Positions 50,552 through 59,756 of a DNA stretch of 64,000 nt are shown piece by piece; the first letter of the stretch is position 1, and each line of letters begins with the position of its first letter. The notes beneath the pieces were generated by a model, which saw only the letters and a program-made list of their open reading frames with translations, was not told the origin of the DNA and searched no databases. A program made the translations under genes and the position numbers. The stretch is from Fen-999 sp041480065 (lineage in GTDB: Bacteria; Pseudomonadota; Gammaproteobacteria; Burkholderiales; Rhodocyclaceae). The stretch is taken from assembly GCA_041480065.1 (NCBI GenBank), contig JBGOZF010000010.1, positions 16,781 through 80,780 of the forward strand. Direction: 5' to 3'.

Positions 50552-51729
50552 TTCATCATTCCTGCAATATGGGCGACGATGGCGCGAGCGACGGTCAGCT
50601 TGTCGGCCGCCGGCAGCGGATGGGCACCACCATCGTCGAACAAGGTAACCTCATTGTTGTCGCCACCGAGCCCGTCCTGGACGAGATTGCCGACCACCAG
50701 CGGCAGCCTCTTCGTCCGCCGCTTGCCTTCGGCATACTCGGCGAGATTTCGGCTCTCGGCCGCGAAACCGACGCAGAACGGCGGCTTCGGCCGCGCCGCC
50801 ACCTCGGAGAGAATGTCGGGATTCGCCACCAGTTCCAGCGTCAGCGTCGGCGAACCTTTCTTGATCTTGTGATCGGCAGCGGCTGCCGGACGGTAATCGG
50901 CCACGGCGGCGACTCCGACGAAGACATCTTGACCGTGGAGCACCGCGAACACGGCGTCGCGCATTTCCAGCGCGCTCGTCACGTTGATACGGTGCACGCC
51001 CGCCGGCGTCGGCAGACTTACCGGACCCGCCACCAGCGTCACGGCCGCGCCTGCCTCGACGAAGGCTCGGGCGAGCGCGAAGCCCATCTTGCCCGAGCTC
51101 GTGTTGGTCAGGCCGCGCACGGGATCGAGTGCCTCGAAGGTCGGGCCGGCTGTCAGCAATACCCGCCGGCCGGCGAGCGGCTTGGGTTGTATGAAGGCGA
51201 CCAAGGCGTCGAACAGTTCCTGCGCTTCCAGCATGCGGCCCTCGCCCGTCTCGCCGCAGGCCTGCTCGCCCGCGGCCGGGCCGAGAATCGCGATGCCGTC
51301 GGCGGCCAACTGGACGACATTGCGTTGCGTTGCCGGCTGCTCCCACATCTGGCGGTTCATCGCCGGCGCCACCAGTAACGGGCAGTCGCGCGCGAGGCAG
51401 AGCGTGGTCAAAAGGTCATTAGCCATGCCGTGCGCCAGCCGTGCCAGGAAATCGGCGGTGGCCGGCGCCACCAGCACGGCATCGGCGCCGCGGGTGAGAT
51501 CGATGTGCGCCATGGCCCTATTCTGCTCACTCCAAAGGCTGGTCCACACCGGGCGGCCCGAGAGTGCCTGGAAGGTCACGGCGCTGACGAAATGCGCGCC
51601 GGCGTCGGTCAGGACCACGTCGACATCGGCGCCGGCCTTGACCAGCAGACGCGTCAGTTCCGCCGCCTTGTAGGCGGCAATGCCGCCCGTGACCCCCAGG
51701 ACGATACGCTTGCCAGCGAGTTCGCTCAT
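50539..51729 (-). CDS. coaBC: Bifunctional phosphopantothenoylcysteine decarboxylase/synthetase
   Basis: 396 residues. Two successive steps of coenzyme A synthesis. The N-terminal flavoprotein CoaC (GVTGGIAAYKAAEL; catalytic His in MAHIDLTRGAD; PAMNRQMW) covers residues 1-~185. The C-terminal CoaB has LLTAGPTFEALDPVRGLTN and GFAAES. The start is at 51729; upstream codons cross into the divergent radC promoter. Confidence 0.96.
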   Translation of the reverse strand: MSELAGKRIVLGVTGGIAAYKAAELTRLLVKAGADVDVVLTDAGAHFVSAVTFQALSGRPVWTSLWSEQNRAMAHIDLTRGADAVLVAPATADFLARLAHGMANDLLTTLCLARDCPLLVAPAMNRQMWEQPATQRNVVQLAADGIAILGPAAGEQACGETGEGRMLEAQELFDALVAFIQPKPLAGRRVLLTAGPTFEALDPVRGLTNTSSGKMGFALARAFVEAGAAVTLVAGPVSLPTPAGVHRINVTSALEMRDAVFAVLHGQDVFVGVAAVADYRPAAAADHKIKKGSPTLTLELVANPDILSEVAARPKPPFCVGFAAESRNLAEYAEGKRRTKRLPLVVGNLVQDGLGGDNNEVTLFDDGGAHPLPAADKLTVARAIVAHIAGMMKCTV

Positions 51730-51770
51730 GACAGGTAGAATTGCCGGAAACAGACGGGGAATTCTACTCC

Positions 51771-52451
51771 ATGGCAATTTCCGACTGGCCGGAAGGCGAG
51801 CGCCCGCGCGAAAGGCTGCTAGCGCGCGGTGCCGAGGCGCTGTCCGACGCCGAACTGTTGGCGATCTTCCTGCGCGTCGGCGTTCGCGGCAAGAGCGCCG
51901 TCGATCTCGCGCGCGATCTGCTCGCCCATTTCGACGGTAGCCTGGGTCGCCTTGCCGAAACGCCGCCGCAGGCTCTGGCCAGACTGCCTGGGCTGGGGCC
52001 GGCCAAAGCGGCGCAACTGGCCGCGACACTGGAACTTGCCCGTCGCGCGCTCGCCGAAGAAATGAAGGCCACCGATCTGCTCGGTTCGCCCGCGGCGGTA
52101 CGCGACTGGCTGCGCTTGAAGCTGGGTGGCCTACAGTACGAGGCGTTCGCCGCGCTCTGGCTCGATGCCAGAAACCGTCTGATCGGCCACGAGGAGTTGT
52201 TCCGCGGCACTCTCACCCAGACCAGCGTCTACCCAAGGGAAGTGGTCAAGCAGGCGCTAAGTCATAACGCGGCGGCGGTGATCTTCGCCCACAACCATCC
52301 TTCGGGCCTGGCCGAGCCTTCGGCGGCGGATGAACTGCTGACGCGGACCTTGAAGGAAGCGCTGGCGCTGGTCGATGTCCGGCTGCTCGATCACTTCATC
52401 GTCGTCGGCCAGGCGCCGCCTTTTTCCTTCGCCGAGCGCGGGCTGGTCTGA
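51771..52451 (+). CDS. radC: RadC-family JAB1/MPN protein
   Basis: 226 residues. N-terminal helix-hairpin-helix (LPGLGPAKAAQL) and C-terminal MPN domain with the metal motif FAHNHPSGLAEPSAAD. Despite the name a role in repair is not proven; the family's metalloprotease-like site has no established substrate. Start at 51771 (MAISDWPEGERPRERLL), the family N-terminus. Confidence 0.93.
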   Translation: MAISDWPEGERPRERLLARGAEALSDAELLAIFLRVGVRGKSAVDLARDLLAHFDGSLGRLAETPPQALARLPGLGPAKAAQLAATLELARRALAEEMKATDLLGSPAAVRDWLRLKLGGLQYEAFAALWLDARNRLIGHEELFRGTLTQTSVYPREVVKQALSHNAAAVIFAHNHPSGLAEPSAADELLTRTLKEALALVDVRLLDHFIVVGQAPPFSFAERGLV

Positions 52452-52454
52452 GGT

Positions 52455-53000
52455 TCAGGCACGGACGATCGCCGGCTTGGCCGGTAGCTTCAGGCGGCGC
52501 GGCTTGAAGTCGATGTCGAGCAGGCGTTCGATGCGCGCAAACACCTCCTGGCGCGAGAAAGGCTTCTTCATGAAGTCGTCGGCGCCGATGCGGCTGCCGA
52601 AGAACTGCTCGGTCGCCTGCTCGTTGCCGCTCATCATGATCACGGGCATTTCCTGCGTCCGCGCATCCTTGCGCAATTGCCGCAAGGCCGAGAAACCGTT
52701 CATGCCGGGCAGGACGATATCCAGGAATATCAGCTCCACCGGCTGGGAGCGCGCGATTTCCAGCCCCGATTCGGCGTCCAGGGCTTCCAGCGTCCTGTAC
52801 CCGGCCGAGTGAAGCATCTTCCGCAACGCGGTGACGATGGTGCGCGAATCGTCGATGATCAGCACCCGCGTTCCCGGCAGGGCATTCATCCGGTCGCGGT
52901 TTCTGCGCTCGACAGGCAGCGACGCGACCGGCGCCGCCAAAGGCTCAGGCTGCTGGCCGCTCTTGGTGAAGATCGAAAAGAACTTGTTGAAAATGCCCAC
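52455..53000 (-). CDS. Single-domain response regulator (REC)
   Basis: 181 residues from a GTG at 53000 (GGGA about 9 bases upstream). A ~55-residue N-terminal extension is followed by a CheY-like receiver: VLIIDDSRTIV, phospho-acceptor Asp in LIFLDIVLPGMNG, and the conserved Lys in DDFMKKPFSR. There is no output domain, so it acts by protein contact, as in chemotaxis or twitching systems. No kinase is nearby. Confidence 0.85.
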   Translation of the reverse strand: MGIFNKFFSIFTKSGQQPEPLAAPVASLPVERRNRDRMNALPGTRVLIIDDSRTIVTALRKMLHSAGYRTLEALDAESGLEIARSQPVELIFLDIVLPGMNGFSALRQLRKDARTQEMPVIMMSGNEQATEQFFGSRIGADDFMKKPFSRQEVFARIERLLDIDFKPRRLKLPAKPAIVRA

Positions 53001-53097
53001 GTTCGAATTCCCATGATGCAATGTCGGGATCGTGCCTTGAAGCCAATGGAATATCAAGTCGAGAAAAGCCGGGAAATGTCCCGCTTACCCAAGATAC

Positions 53098-53127
53098 TTG
53101 ATCGTTGGCGCCGATTCCGGGTATACT
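53098..53127 (+). promoter_or_regulatory. Sigma-70-type promoter of rpmB-rpmG
   Basis: TTGATC and TATACT separated by 18 bp, about 38 bp upstream of the rpmB start. Confidence 0.65.
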
Positions 53128-53165
53128 GCGCGGCTTTACTGAATTCGACCAACTGGAGCAAGACC

Positions 53166-53399
53166 ATGTCCCGCGTCTGCCAAGTGACGGGCAAGGCCCC
53201 GATGGTTGGGAACAATGTTTCCCACGCCAACAACAAGACCAAGCGCCGTTATCTGCCCAACCTGCAAAACCGCCGCTTCTGGGTGGAAAGCGAGAACCGC
53301 TGGGTGCGCCTGCGCGTATCCAATGCTGGCCTGCGCACCATCGACAAGAAGGGCATCGATGTCGTTCTCGCCGAATTGCGCGAGCGCGGCGAGATCTAA
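53166..53399 (+). CDS. rpmB: 50S ribosomal protein L28
   Basis: 77 residues. MSRVCQVTGKAPMVGNNVSH and KTKRRYLPNLQNRRFW are unmistakable L28. GGAGCAAGACC precedes the ATG. Followed by rpmG after 12 bp. Confidence 0.98.
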   Translation: MSRVCQVTGKAPMVGNNVSHANNKTKRRYLPNLQNRRFWVESENRWVRLRVSNAGLRTIDKKGIDVVLAELRERGEI

Positions 53400-53411
53400 C
53401 GGAGAACCACG

Positions 53412-53579
53412 ATGGCCAAAGGCGCCCGCGAAAAGATCAAGCTGGAATCCACGGCCGGTACCGGCCATTTCTACACCACCAACAAGAACAAGCGCACCAC
53501 GCCCGAAAAGCTGGAGTTCATGAAGTACGACCCCAAGGCGCGCAAGCACGTTCTCTACAAGGAAGTGAAGCTGAAGTAA
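53412..53579 (+). CDS. rpmG: 50S ribosomal protein L33
   Basis: 55 residues read directly from the sequence: begins MAKGAREKIKLEST, has the YTTNKNKRTTPEKLE core and ends KEVKLK. This is the zinc-independent form lacking the CxxC pairs. GGAG precedes the ATG. Confidence 0.98.
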   Translation: MAKGAREKIKLESTAGTGHFYTTNKNKRTTPEKLEFMKYDPKARKHVLYKEVKLK

Positions 53580-53602
53580 GCGGCTTCGCCAACCAACAAA
53601 AG

Positions 53603-53625
53603 AACCCGCCGCGGCGGGTTTTTTG
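53603..53625 (+). terminator. Intrinsic terminator after rpmG
   Basis: AACCCGCC and GGCGGGTT arms directly followed by TTTT. The mscS stop on the other strand lies 11 bp away, so it may work in both directions. Confidence 0.85.
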
Positions 53626-53635
53626 TTGCCCACCC

Positions 53636-54910
53636 TCAGGCGGTCGGGGCATCGCCAAGCAGACGAACCTCGCGTTGCGGGTATGGAATTTCGATGCCTT
53701 CTTTCCGGAAAGCGCGCCAGATGGCAAGGTTGACGTCGGAACGCAGGCCCAAAGAACCGTCGGCCGGATCGTCGATCCAGAATCCCAGTTCCAGGTTGAT
53801 GCCGGAATCGGCAAACGCCACGAGGAAAGGCATCGGCGGTGGCTCGGCCAGCACGCGGGCCTGTGCCGTCGCCGCCTCGACCAGGATCGCCATCGCCCGT
53901 TCGAGATCCGAGCCGTAGCTGATCTGCACCGGCAGGGCGATGCGCACCCGCTTGTCGGACAGCGTCTCGTTCTGCACCACCGAGCCCATCAGCACTTCGT
54001 TGGGAACGATCGCCTCGGTGCCGGCATTGTTTTTCAGCACGGTGTAGCGCGTGGTGATCCGGGTCACCTGGCCGCGCTCGCCGCCGACGGCGACGGAATC
54101 GCCGATCCGGATCGAACGGTCGAGCAGGATGATGAAACCGGATATGTAGTTGGCGGCAATCTTCTGCAGGCCGAAACCGAGGCCGACGCCCAGCGCGCCG
54201 CCGAACACCGACAGTGTCGTGAGATCGATGCCCACCGCGGGCAGCCCGACCAATACGGCAACGACGATCAGCACCGCCTTGGTCAGGCGCGACAGGACCA
54301 CGCGTAGATTCGGCTCGAGTCCCGGCGCCGCCATCAGCCGCGCCTCGATGGCGCCGCTGATCCACAGCGCCACCAGGATGGTCGCCAGGACCGTGGCGAT
54401 GCCCTGCAGAACCAACCATAGCGTCAGATGCTGCCTGCCGACATTGAAGCCGACCCCTTCCAGCAAATCGATCAACTCGGGCAGCAGACCGGTGATGTGC
54501 AAGGCCACCACCGCCCAGGCCAGGAAGGCGAAACCGCGCTCGAAGCTGCCGAGCCAGGGACCGCGGAAATTGTGGCGCAGGACGAAGAAGACCATCCGGA
54601 TGACCGCCAGCGAGACAAGCAGGGGCACCGCGATGGAAAGCAGGTTCACGTGCTGCCATTGCCGCAGAACCATGCGCGCCACCAGGATCAGCGCCAGTGC
54701 GACCAGCGGGAAAGTCACCCGCTTGAGGCCGCGATGGCCGAGCTGCCAGGCGCTGCCTTCGGCGAAGGACCGCCGCCGCACCAGGTAGCCGGCTAACCAG
54801 GCCAAACCGAAGCAGACTCCGAGGACGGCCGCCTGCCAGATGACGTCGGGTTGTTGGAGGTCGCTCCAGAAATCGGCCAGCAGTCTGCCGAACTCGCTTC
54901 CGGAATTCAT
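53636..54910 (-). CDS. MscS-family mechanosensitive channel
   Basis: 424 residues. Five or so membrane helices in the first ~230 residues, then the pore-lining and beta domain signature GLGFGLQKIAANYISGFIILLDRSIRIGD (split here as GLGFGLQKIAANY and SGFIILLDRSIRIGD). Releases solutes under hypo-osmotic shock. Larger than E. coli MscS (286 residues), with an N-terminal extension. Start overlaps the stop of the upstream phospholipase-D gene (ATGA). Confidence 0.9.
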   Translation of the reverse strand: MNSGSEFGRLLADFWSDLQQPDVIWQAAVLGVCFGLAWLAGYLVRRRSFAEGSAWQLGHRGLKRVTFPLVALALILVARMVLRQWQHVNLLSIAVPLLVSLAVIRMVFFVLRHNFRGPWLGSFERGFAFLAWAVVALHITGLLPELIDLLEGVGFNVGRQHLTLWLVLQGIATVLATILVALWISGAIEARLMAAPGLEPNLRVVLSRLTKAVLIVVAVLVGLPAVGIDLTTLSVFGGALGVGLGFGLQKIAANYISGFIILLDRSIRIGDSVAVGGERGQVTRITTRYTVLKNNAGTEAIVPNEVLMGSVVQNETLSDKRVRIALPVQISYGSDLERAMAILVEAATAQARVLAEPPPMPFLVAFADSGINLELGFWIDDPADGSLGLRSDVNLAIWRAFRKEGIEIPYPQREVRLLGDAPTA

Positions 54911-55458
54911 GGCAGCATCCTTTCTTCCGTCAGCGGCAGCGCATCGGCCCGATGACGCTGCCAGTTCTCCAGGTAGGCGCGGGCCAGCGCCGCATTGCCG
55001 CGCAGGATCAGCAGGTTCTCGGCATTTCGCGCCTGGGCCGAATAGGTGTAGTTATAGCTGCCGGTGACCACGACGTTACTTTCCTCAGTTGCGTCGACGA
55101 CCATGATCTTGTTGTGCGCGGAAGCGTAGCGCACCTCCAGCCAGACCGGAATTCCGGCGGCGGCGAGTTGCGACAACTGGCTGTTCTCGCCCTTGCGCGC
55201 CATCTCCCGATCGGCAAGCACGGCAACGTCGACGCCGCGGCGATGCGCGTCGATCAGGGCGCGCGCAAGCGGCCTGCTGGTGAACAGGAAGGCCTGTACC
55301 CGGACCGATTTCTTCGCCGCCGACACGACGCGCAGCAAGGCACCCTCGGCATCGTCCCAAGGCGTGAAGGCGACTTCGACCATGCCGGTCGAGGGCATGG
55401 GCGCAGCAACGCAAGCAGCGGTGGCCGCGCAAATAATCGCCAGCAGCAGCCTTTTCAC
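54907..55458 (-). CDS. Phospholipase D-family nuclease-like lipoprotein
   Basis: 183 residues from a GTG overlapping the rsmB stop. Hydrophobic leader and probable lipobox ending at Cys16 (ATAAC), so perhaps membrane tethered in the periplasm. One HKD motif, SAHNKIMVVDATEESN, followed by GSYNYTYSA, the arrangement of Nuc-type nucleases, which dimerise to form one active site. The substrate is untested. Confidence 0.82.
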   Translation of the reverse strand: MKRLLLAIICAATAACVAAPMPSTGMVEVAFTPWDDAEGALLRVVSAAKKSVRVQAFLFTSRPLARALIDAHRRGVDVAVLADREMARKGENSQLSQLAAAGIPVWLEVRYASAHNKIMVVDATEESNVVVTGSYNYTYSAQARNAENLLILRGNAALARAYLENWQRHRADALPLTEERMLP

Positions 55459-56714
55459 GGCTTGCGTCGCTCCATCACGGCGGCATAGAAGCCGTCGGTG
55501 CCGTGCAGGTGCGGCAGCAGGCGCAAGTCCTCGCCGGTGTCGACGACGATATCCTGCTTCGCCAGCACCTCGGCGGCGGAAAGCCGCGCGAAATCGGGAT
55601 GCACAGCAAGAAAGGCATCGACCACCATCTCGTTTTCCTCGGCCAGGATGCTGCAAGTTGCATAGACGATGCGTCCGCCCTGCTTTACCAGCCGCGAAGC
55701 GCCGGCCAGGATGTCGGCCTGCTTGCGCGTCAGTTCCGCCACCGACTCGGGTGTCTGCCGCCATTTCAGGTCAGGATTGCGTCGCAGGGTGCCCAGGCCG
55801 GAGCAAGGCGCGTCGACCAGGACGCGGTCGATCTTGCCCGCCAGCCGCTTGATGCGAATGTCGTTTTCGCCGGTGATGCAGACCGGATGAACATTCGACA
55901 GCCCCGCGCGTGCCACTCTGGGCTTCAGCTTGGCCAGGCGCTTCTCGGCGACGTCGAAAGCATAGAGCCGACCGCTGGAGCGCATCATCGCACCGAGCAG
56001 CAGGGTCTTGCCGCCGGCGCCGGCGCAAAAGTCCGCCACCATCTCGCCGCGCTTGGGGGCAAGCAAGTAGCCGAGGAGTTGACTGCCCTCGTCCTGCACC
56101 TCGATCACGCCCTTGAGATAAAGCGGATCGCGCGATAGTGACGGCCGGCCCTTGAGCCGAATGCCGAGCGGCGCATAGCGGCAGGGTTCGGCATCGATTT
56201 CCGCCGCCGCCAGTTGTCGCAGTACTTCGTCCCGGCCCGCCTTGAGTGCATTCACCCGCAGATTCAAGGATGCCGGCTGGTTGAGACCGCGAGCCAAGGT
56301 CAGGATTTCCTCCTCGCTCATTCGCGTCGACAGGCGCTCGATCAGCCAGTCCGGGAAATCGGCCTGCTCCGCCAGCGACAGAACCGGTTCCGGCGCTGAC
56401 TTCAATTCCGCCAGCCAGACAGCCTCGTTCTCGCTGATGGCATCTGCCAAGTGCCGCTGGCTCATGCCCTGGAGCCGAATCAGCGCTGCCAGCACCAATC
56501 GCCGCGGGCTCGGATCGGCCCCCACTAGACGCTCAAGCAGGCGCTTGCGCCGCAGCACTGCGTAGGCAGTCTCGGCGATGAACGCGCGCTCGCGGCTGCC
56601 GGTCCGCTGGACATGGAAGTAGGTCGACAAGACGCCATCGGCGGGCTGTGTGAAACTCAGCAACTCCGTGGTCGCAAAAACCGCGCTTTCCAGCAACTTC
56701 GCGCTTATGCGCAT
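55455..56714 (-). CDS. rsmB: RsmB/NOP-family RNA (cytosine-C5)-methyltransferase
   Basis: 419 residues. NusB-like N-terminal part (residues ~1-130) and a Rossmann methylase domain. SAM motif VADFCAGAGGKTLLLGA; the two catalytic cysteines are in VDAPCSGLGT and YATCSILAEENE. It methylates 16S rRNA C967 in relatives. Its start overlaps the DUF3108 stop by one base. Confidence 0.87.
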   Translation of the reverse strand: MRISAKLLESAVFATTELLSFTQPADGVLSTYFHVQRTGSRERAFIAETAYAVLRRKRLLERLVGADPSPRRLVLAALIRLQGMSQRHLADAISENEAVWLAELKSAPEPVLSLAEQADFPDWLIERLSTRMSEEEILTLARGLNQPASLNLRVNALKAGRDEVLRQLAAAEIDAEPCRYAPLGIRLKGRPSLSRDPLYLKGVIEVQDEGSQLLGYLLAPKRGEMVADFCAGAGGKTLLLGAMMRSSGRLYAFDVAEKRLAKLKPRVARAGLSNVHPVCITGENDIRIKRLAGKIDRVLVDAPCSGLGTLRRNPDLKWRQTPESVAELTRKQADILAGASRLVKQGGRIVYATCSILAEENEMVVDAFLAVHPDFARLSAAEVLAKQDIVVDTGEDLRLLPHLHGTDGFYAAVMERRKP

Positions 56715-57718
56715 CAGTGGGGCCTTTCGGTGATAGGTTCGATCTCGATACTGCCGGCCACCTGGTCGAATACTTCGCCCTTGCGGTCGACGTGCCGGAT
56801 TCTCAAGGGCAGGCGCGCGTAGTGGAGCCCGAGCCAGACATCGGTCGCCTCACTGCCCGTGCCCAGGGTGCGCAAATGCAATGTCGGCTGTTCGCCCATC
56901 GGTGTCGAGAGTCTTTCCTCGCCGACTACGGTGAATTCGTAGTTCTCAACTTTCTTTCCCGTTACAACCGGTAGCGATACTGATGGGCCGCTGATCGGTA
57001 TCAGGCCTAGCTGGCAGAACATCGACAGCATGTCCTGGGCGCCGGGCTTGAGCTGAAAACGCCGTTGCCCGTCCGAGAGCGTGACTTGGCCCTGCTCCCA
57101 GTCGAACATGGCCCATTCGCCGGCCGCGCCATCGCGCTCGATCCTAAATTCGCGCGGTCGCAAGCCGTCATCGACCACCTCGCCCTCGGAGGTGTGTACA
57201 AGATCAACGCGCTTGAACAGCCGGGCCAACCCGGTGGTTCCCGTCGTACTGCGCAGCAGGTAGGTAACACCATCATTCTGGAATTCCTGCACAGCCTGGC
57301 CGATGACCAAGCCGCCCTCACCCATGGTCACGGCATACTGGATGCGCAAATGAGCGAACGGGAGTTGGACCTTGGATGCCGCCTCGGTAGCTCCTGGCGT
57401 CGCCGATTCGGCGCCGCTGGCTTCGGCTTTGGCCTGCACCTCCGGGGTCGGTACCGGCTCCGGTGCGGACTCTGACACCGGCGTCTGCGGAACGACCGTC
57501 GCTCCGGGACGCGGCCTGGGCCTTGCCGGCCTGGGCGCCGGCGCAGGCAGGGGCTTGCCGGCCGGCCTGATCAACCAGGCATCCAGGCTTTGCGGCTGCT
57601 TCTTCGGATGCAGGAATTCGTCCAGCGAGGGCAGATACCAGCCCGGCGCGGTGACGATGCCGAGATGGAGCAGGATCGAGGCCACGAGTGCAAGCAGGAA
57701 ACGGCGGCGAACCTTCAT
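56714..57718 (-). CDS. DUF3108 envelope protein with Pro-rich linker
   Basis: 334 residues from the ATG at 57718, which overlaps the purN stop (ATGA). One N-terminal membrane helix (residues ~5-25), a long Pro/Ala/Arg-rich linker (about residues 50-105), then the DUF3108 beta-rich domain. The layout looks like a TonB-style periplasm-spanning protein. Function unknown; relatives are often found beside purN. Confidence 0.75.
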   Translation of the reverse strand: MKVRRRFLLALVASILLHLGIVTAPGWYLPSLDEFLHPKKQPQSLDAWLIRPAGKPLPAPAPRPARPRPRPGATVVPQTPVSESAPEPVPTPEVQAKAEASGAESATPGATEAASKVQLPFAHLRIQYAVTMGEGGLVIGQAVQEFQNDGVTYLLRSTTGTTGLARLFKRVDLVHTSEGEVVDDGLRPREFRIERDGAAGEWAMFDWEQGQVTLSDGQRRFQLKPGAQDMLSMFCQLGLIPISGPSVSLPVVTGKKVENYEFTVVGEERLSTPMGEQPTLHLRTLGTGSEATDVWLGLHYARLPLRIRHVDRKGEVFDQVAGSIEIEPITERPH

Positions 57719-58350
57719 CCGGCCCGCGGCGCGATCAACACGCCGGCTGCCGCCGACTCGCCATCGAGCCGGATGCAACCGTCCGCGAAATGTAGCCGCC
57801 CCTCGAGAAACCAGCGTACCGCCTCGGGGTAGATCACGTGTTCCTGCGCCAGCACCCGTGCCGCCAGCGTCTCCTCCGTATCGCCGGCCAGCACGGGAAC
57901 CGCCGCCTGAATGACGATCGGCCCTGAGTCGAGGCTGGGCGTGACGAAATGGACTGTGGCGCCGTGCAGCTTCACCCCGGCGGCAAGCGCCGCGGCATGG
58001 GTGCGCAGCCCCGGGAAAGCCGGTAACAGCGAAGGATGGATGTTGAGCATGCGGCCTAGGTAGCGGCGCACGAAGTCATCGCCCAGGACACGCATGAAGC
58101 CTGCCAGCAGAACCAGCTCCGGCGCATGACGGTCGATTTCCGCCGCCAGCGCGGCATCGAACTGTTCGCGGCCCGGATAGGCCTTGTGGTCCACCACCGC
58201 AGTCGCCACGCCGCCCGCCGCCGCCCAGGACAGACCGGCCGCGTCGGGCCGATTGCTGATGACCGCCGCACAACGGCCCGGCAGTCCGGCGTCGAGAATC
58301 GACTGCATGTTGCTGCCGCGTCCGGAAATCAGCATGACGAAGGTCTTCAT
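57715..58350 (-). CDS. purN: Phosphoribosylglycinamide formyltransferase
   Basis: 211 residues. Adds the first formyl group to GAR using 10-formyl-tetrahydrofolate. VLISGRGSNMQSIL, NIHPSLLPAFPG with the catalytic His, and TVHFVTPSLDSGPII with the catalytic Asp are complete. Overlaps its neighbours at both ends by four bases. Confidence 0.96.
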   Translation of the reverse strand: MKTFVMLISGRGSNMQSILDAGLPGRCAAVISNRPDAAGLSWAAAGGVATAVVDHKAYPGREQFDAALAAEIDRHAPELVLLAGFMRVLGDDFVRRYLGRMLNIHPSLLPAFPGLRTHAAALAAGVKLHGATVHFVTPSLDSGPIVIQAAVPVLAGDTEETLAARVLAQEHVIYPEAVRWFLEGRLHFADGCIRLDGESAAAGVLIAPRAG

Positions 58351-59027
58351 CGCAGGCCCGGCACCGGCAGGAAGATGGCCGTCGCCATGCTTTGGATCGC
58401 TTTCACGACGCTGCGGTTGGTCTTGTCGGCGACGATCTTCGACAGCAGATCGAGATTGCCGATCATCTTGCCGAACTCCCGCTCAAAACTGAGATTCTGC
58501 GACGGCTGCATTTCGTTGCTGAGCAGCAGCGGATTGCCGTCGGCGCCGCGAGCGTTGGCGAGCTTCCAGGCTGCGATCTCGACGTTGCGCGCGCTGTTGT
58601 AGAGCTTTTGCGGGTCCAGGTCGTCGAATACATAAAACTCGGTCTTTTCCTCGAATGCGGCGTGGAGCATGCCCCCCAGGCCGCCGATCAACGCTGCCAC
58701 CCGGTCGCCGGCAAAATCGTCCCGGAAGGCGGCCAGGATCGCCTCGACGCCCCGACGGCCCTCGATCCCGGGCGGCCGCCAGCCGCTCTGCGGATCGAAC
58801 AAGCGGGCGACGGCTTCGTCCTGGTTCGCCAGTCCCGCCTTGCGCCATTCCCGCGGATTGCGGCGGTAGAGCTTTTCCGCCAGGGTCTTCAGGCTCGCGA
58901 AAACTTCGTGGCGGTGTGCTTCGACGATCCGGTCGATATCGGTCTTGGCCAGTTGGCCCGGAGCGAGGGCACCGTTGCTGGCACAAGCCGAAAGCAGAAA
59001 GACCGCAGCCAGCAATAGCGCACGCAT
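58347..59027 (-). CDS. Uncharacterised lipoprotein
   Basis: 226 residues. Start at 59027, just before a lipoprotein signal (AVFLLSAC; Cys at residue 15). The rest is soluble and mixed helical (EKLYRRNPREWRKAG; EEKTEFYVFDDLDPQKLYN). Similar lipoproteins occur in other betaproteobacteria, but I do not recognise a function. Overlaps the purN start by four bases. Confidence 0.72.
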   Translation of the reverse strand: MRALLLAAVFLLSACASNGALAPGQLAKTDIDRIVEAHRHEVFASLKTLAEKLYRRNPREWRKAGLANQDEAVARLFDPQSGWRPPGIEGRRGVEAILAAFRDDFAGDRVAALIGGLGGMLHAAFEEKTEFYVFDDLDPQKLYNSARNVEIAAWKLANARGADGNPLLLSNEMQPSQNLSFEREFGKMIGNLDLLSKIVADKTNRSVVKAIQSMATAIFLPVPGLR

Positions 59028-59072
59028 GGCGCATCTTAGCGCATGGCGAGAAAACGACGCCAACTAACTGTT

Positions 59073-59717
59073 TTATTGAGACAAACGCTGCTTGAGCCAA
59101 CCAAGCGCGATGGGCATCAGGGACAGGCCGACAATGACCAGCATTACGGCCGAGAGATTGGTCTTCACCACCGGCAAATTGCCGAACCAATACCCGGCCA
59201 GGGTGAGCGAAAACACCCAGAGTGCGCCACCCAGGAGGTCAAAGAAGAAATAGCGCGGGTAGCGCATCCGGGACACGCCGGCGACAAACGGCGCAAAGGT
59301 GCGCACAAAGGGCGTGAAACGCGCAAACGTCATGGTCATCGCGCCCCAGCGCTCGTAGAAGCCATGAGCCTTGTCGTAAGCGCTCCGGTTGAATAGCGTC
59401 GGCGCGCCCTGGCCCCAATGCAGCACCCTGAGTCCGAACCAGCGGCCGATCCAGTAGTTGACGTTGTCGCCCAGCACCGCCGCCGACAGCAGCACCGTGA
59501 TCAACACCGTGATGTCCATGCCGCCGGTGGCGGCGAGCGCGCCGGCGACGAAAAGCAGCGAGTCGCCGGGCAGAAATGGCGTCACCACCAAGCCGGTCTC
59601 GCAGAAAATAATGGCGAACAGGATGGTGTAGATGAAGGTACCGTACTGACCGACCAGCAGTTCCAGGTGCTTATCGAGATGCAGGACGATATCGAAGAAC
59701 TGGCTGAAAATCTCCAT
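59073..59717 (-). CDS. DedA-family inner-membrane protein
   Basis: 214 residues from the ATG at 59717 (MEIFSQFFDIVLH). It has the DedA motifs FCETGLVVTPFLPGDSLLF, GDNVNYWIGRWFG and FARFTPFVRTFAPFVAG with the essential Arg residues. Members are lipid scramblases/flippases or affect membrane potential. It begins 39 bp from the divergent mutL and 45 bp before the lipoprotein gene on the same strand. Confidence 0.92.
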   Translation of the reverse strand: MEIFSQFFDIVLHLDKHLELLVGQYGTFIYTILFAIIFCETGLVVTPFLPGDSLLFVAGALAATGGMDITVLITVLLSAAVLGDNVNYWIGRWFGLRVLHWGQGAPTLFNRSAYDKAHGFYERWGAMTMTFARFTPFVRTFAPFVAGVSRMRYPRYFFFDLLGGALWVFSLTLAGYWFGNLPVVKTNLSAVMLVIVGLSLMPIALGWLKQRLSQ

Positions 59718-59742
59718 GGGGCGCGTAGTGTAACCCAAGGCC

Positions 59743-59748
59743 TATAAT
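59743..59748 (+). promoter_or_regulatory. Consensus -10 hexamer next to mutL
   Basis: Perfect TATAAT ending 8 bp before the mutL ATG. No -35 match is seen. If used, the mRNA would be leaderless or nearly so. Confidence 0.35.
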
Positions 59749-59756
59749 CCGCCGCC

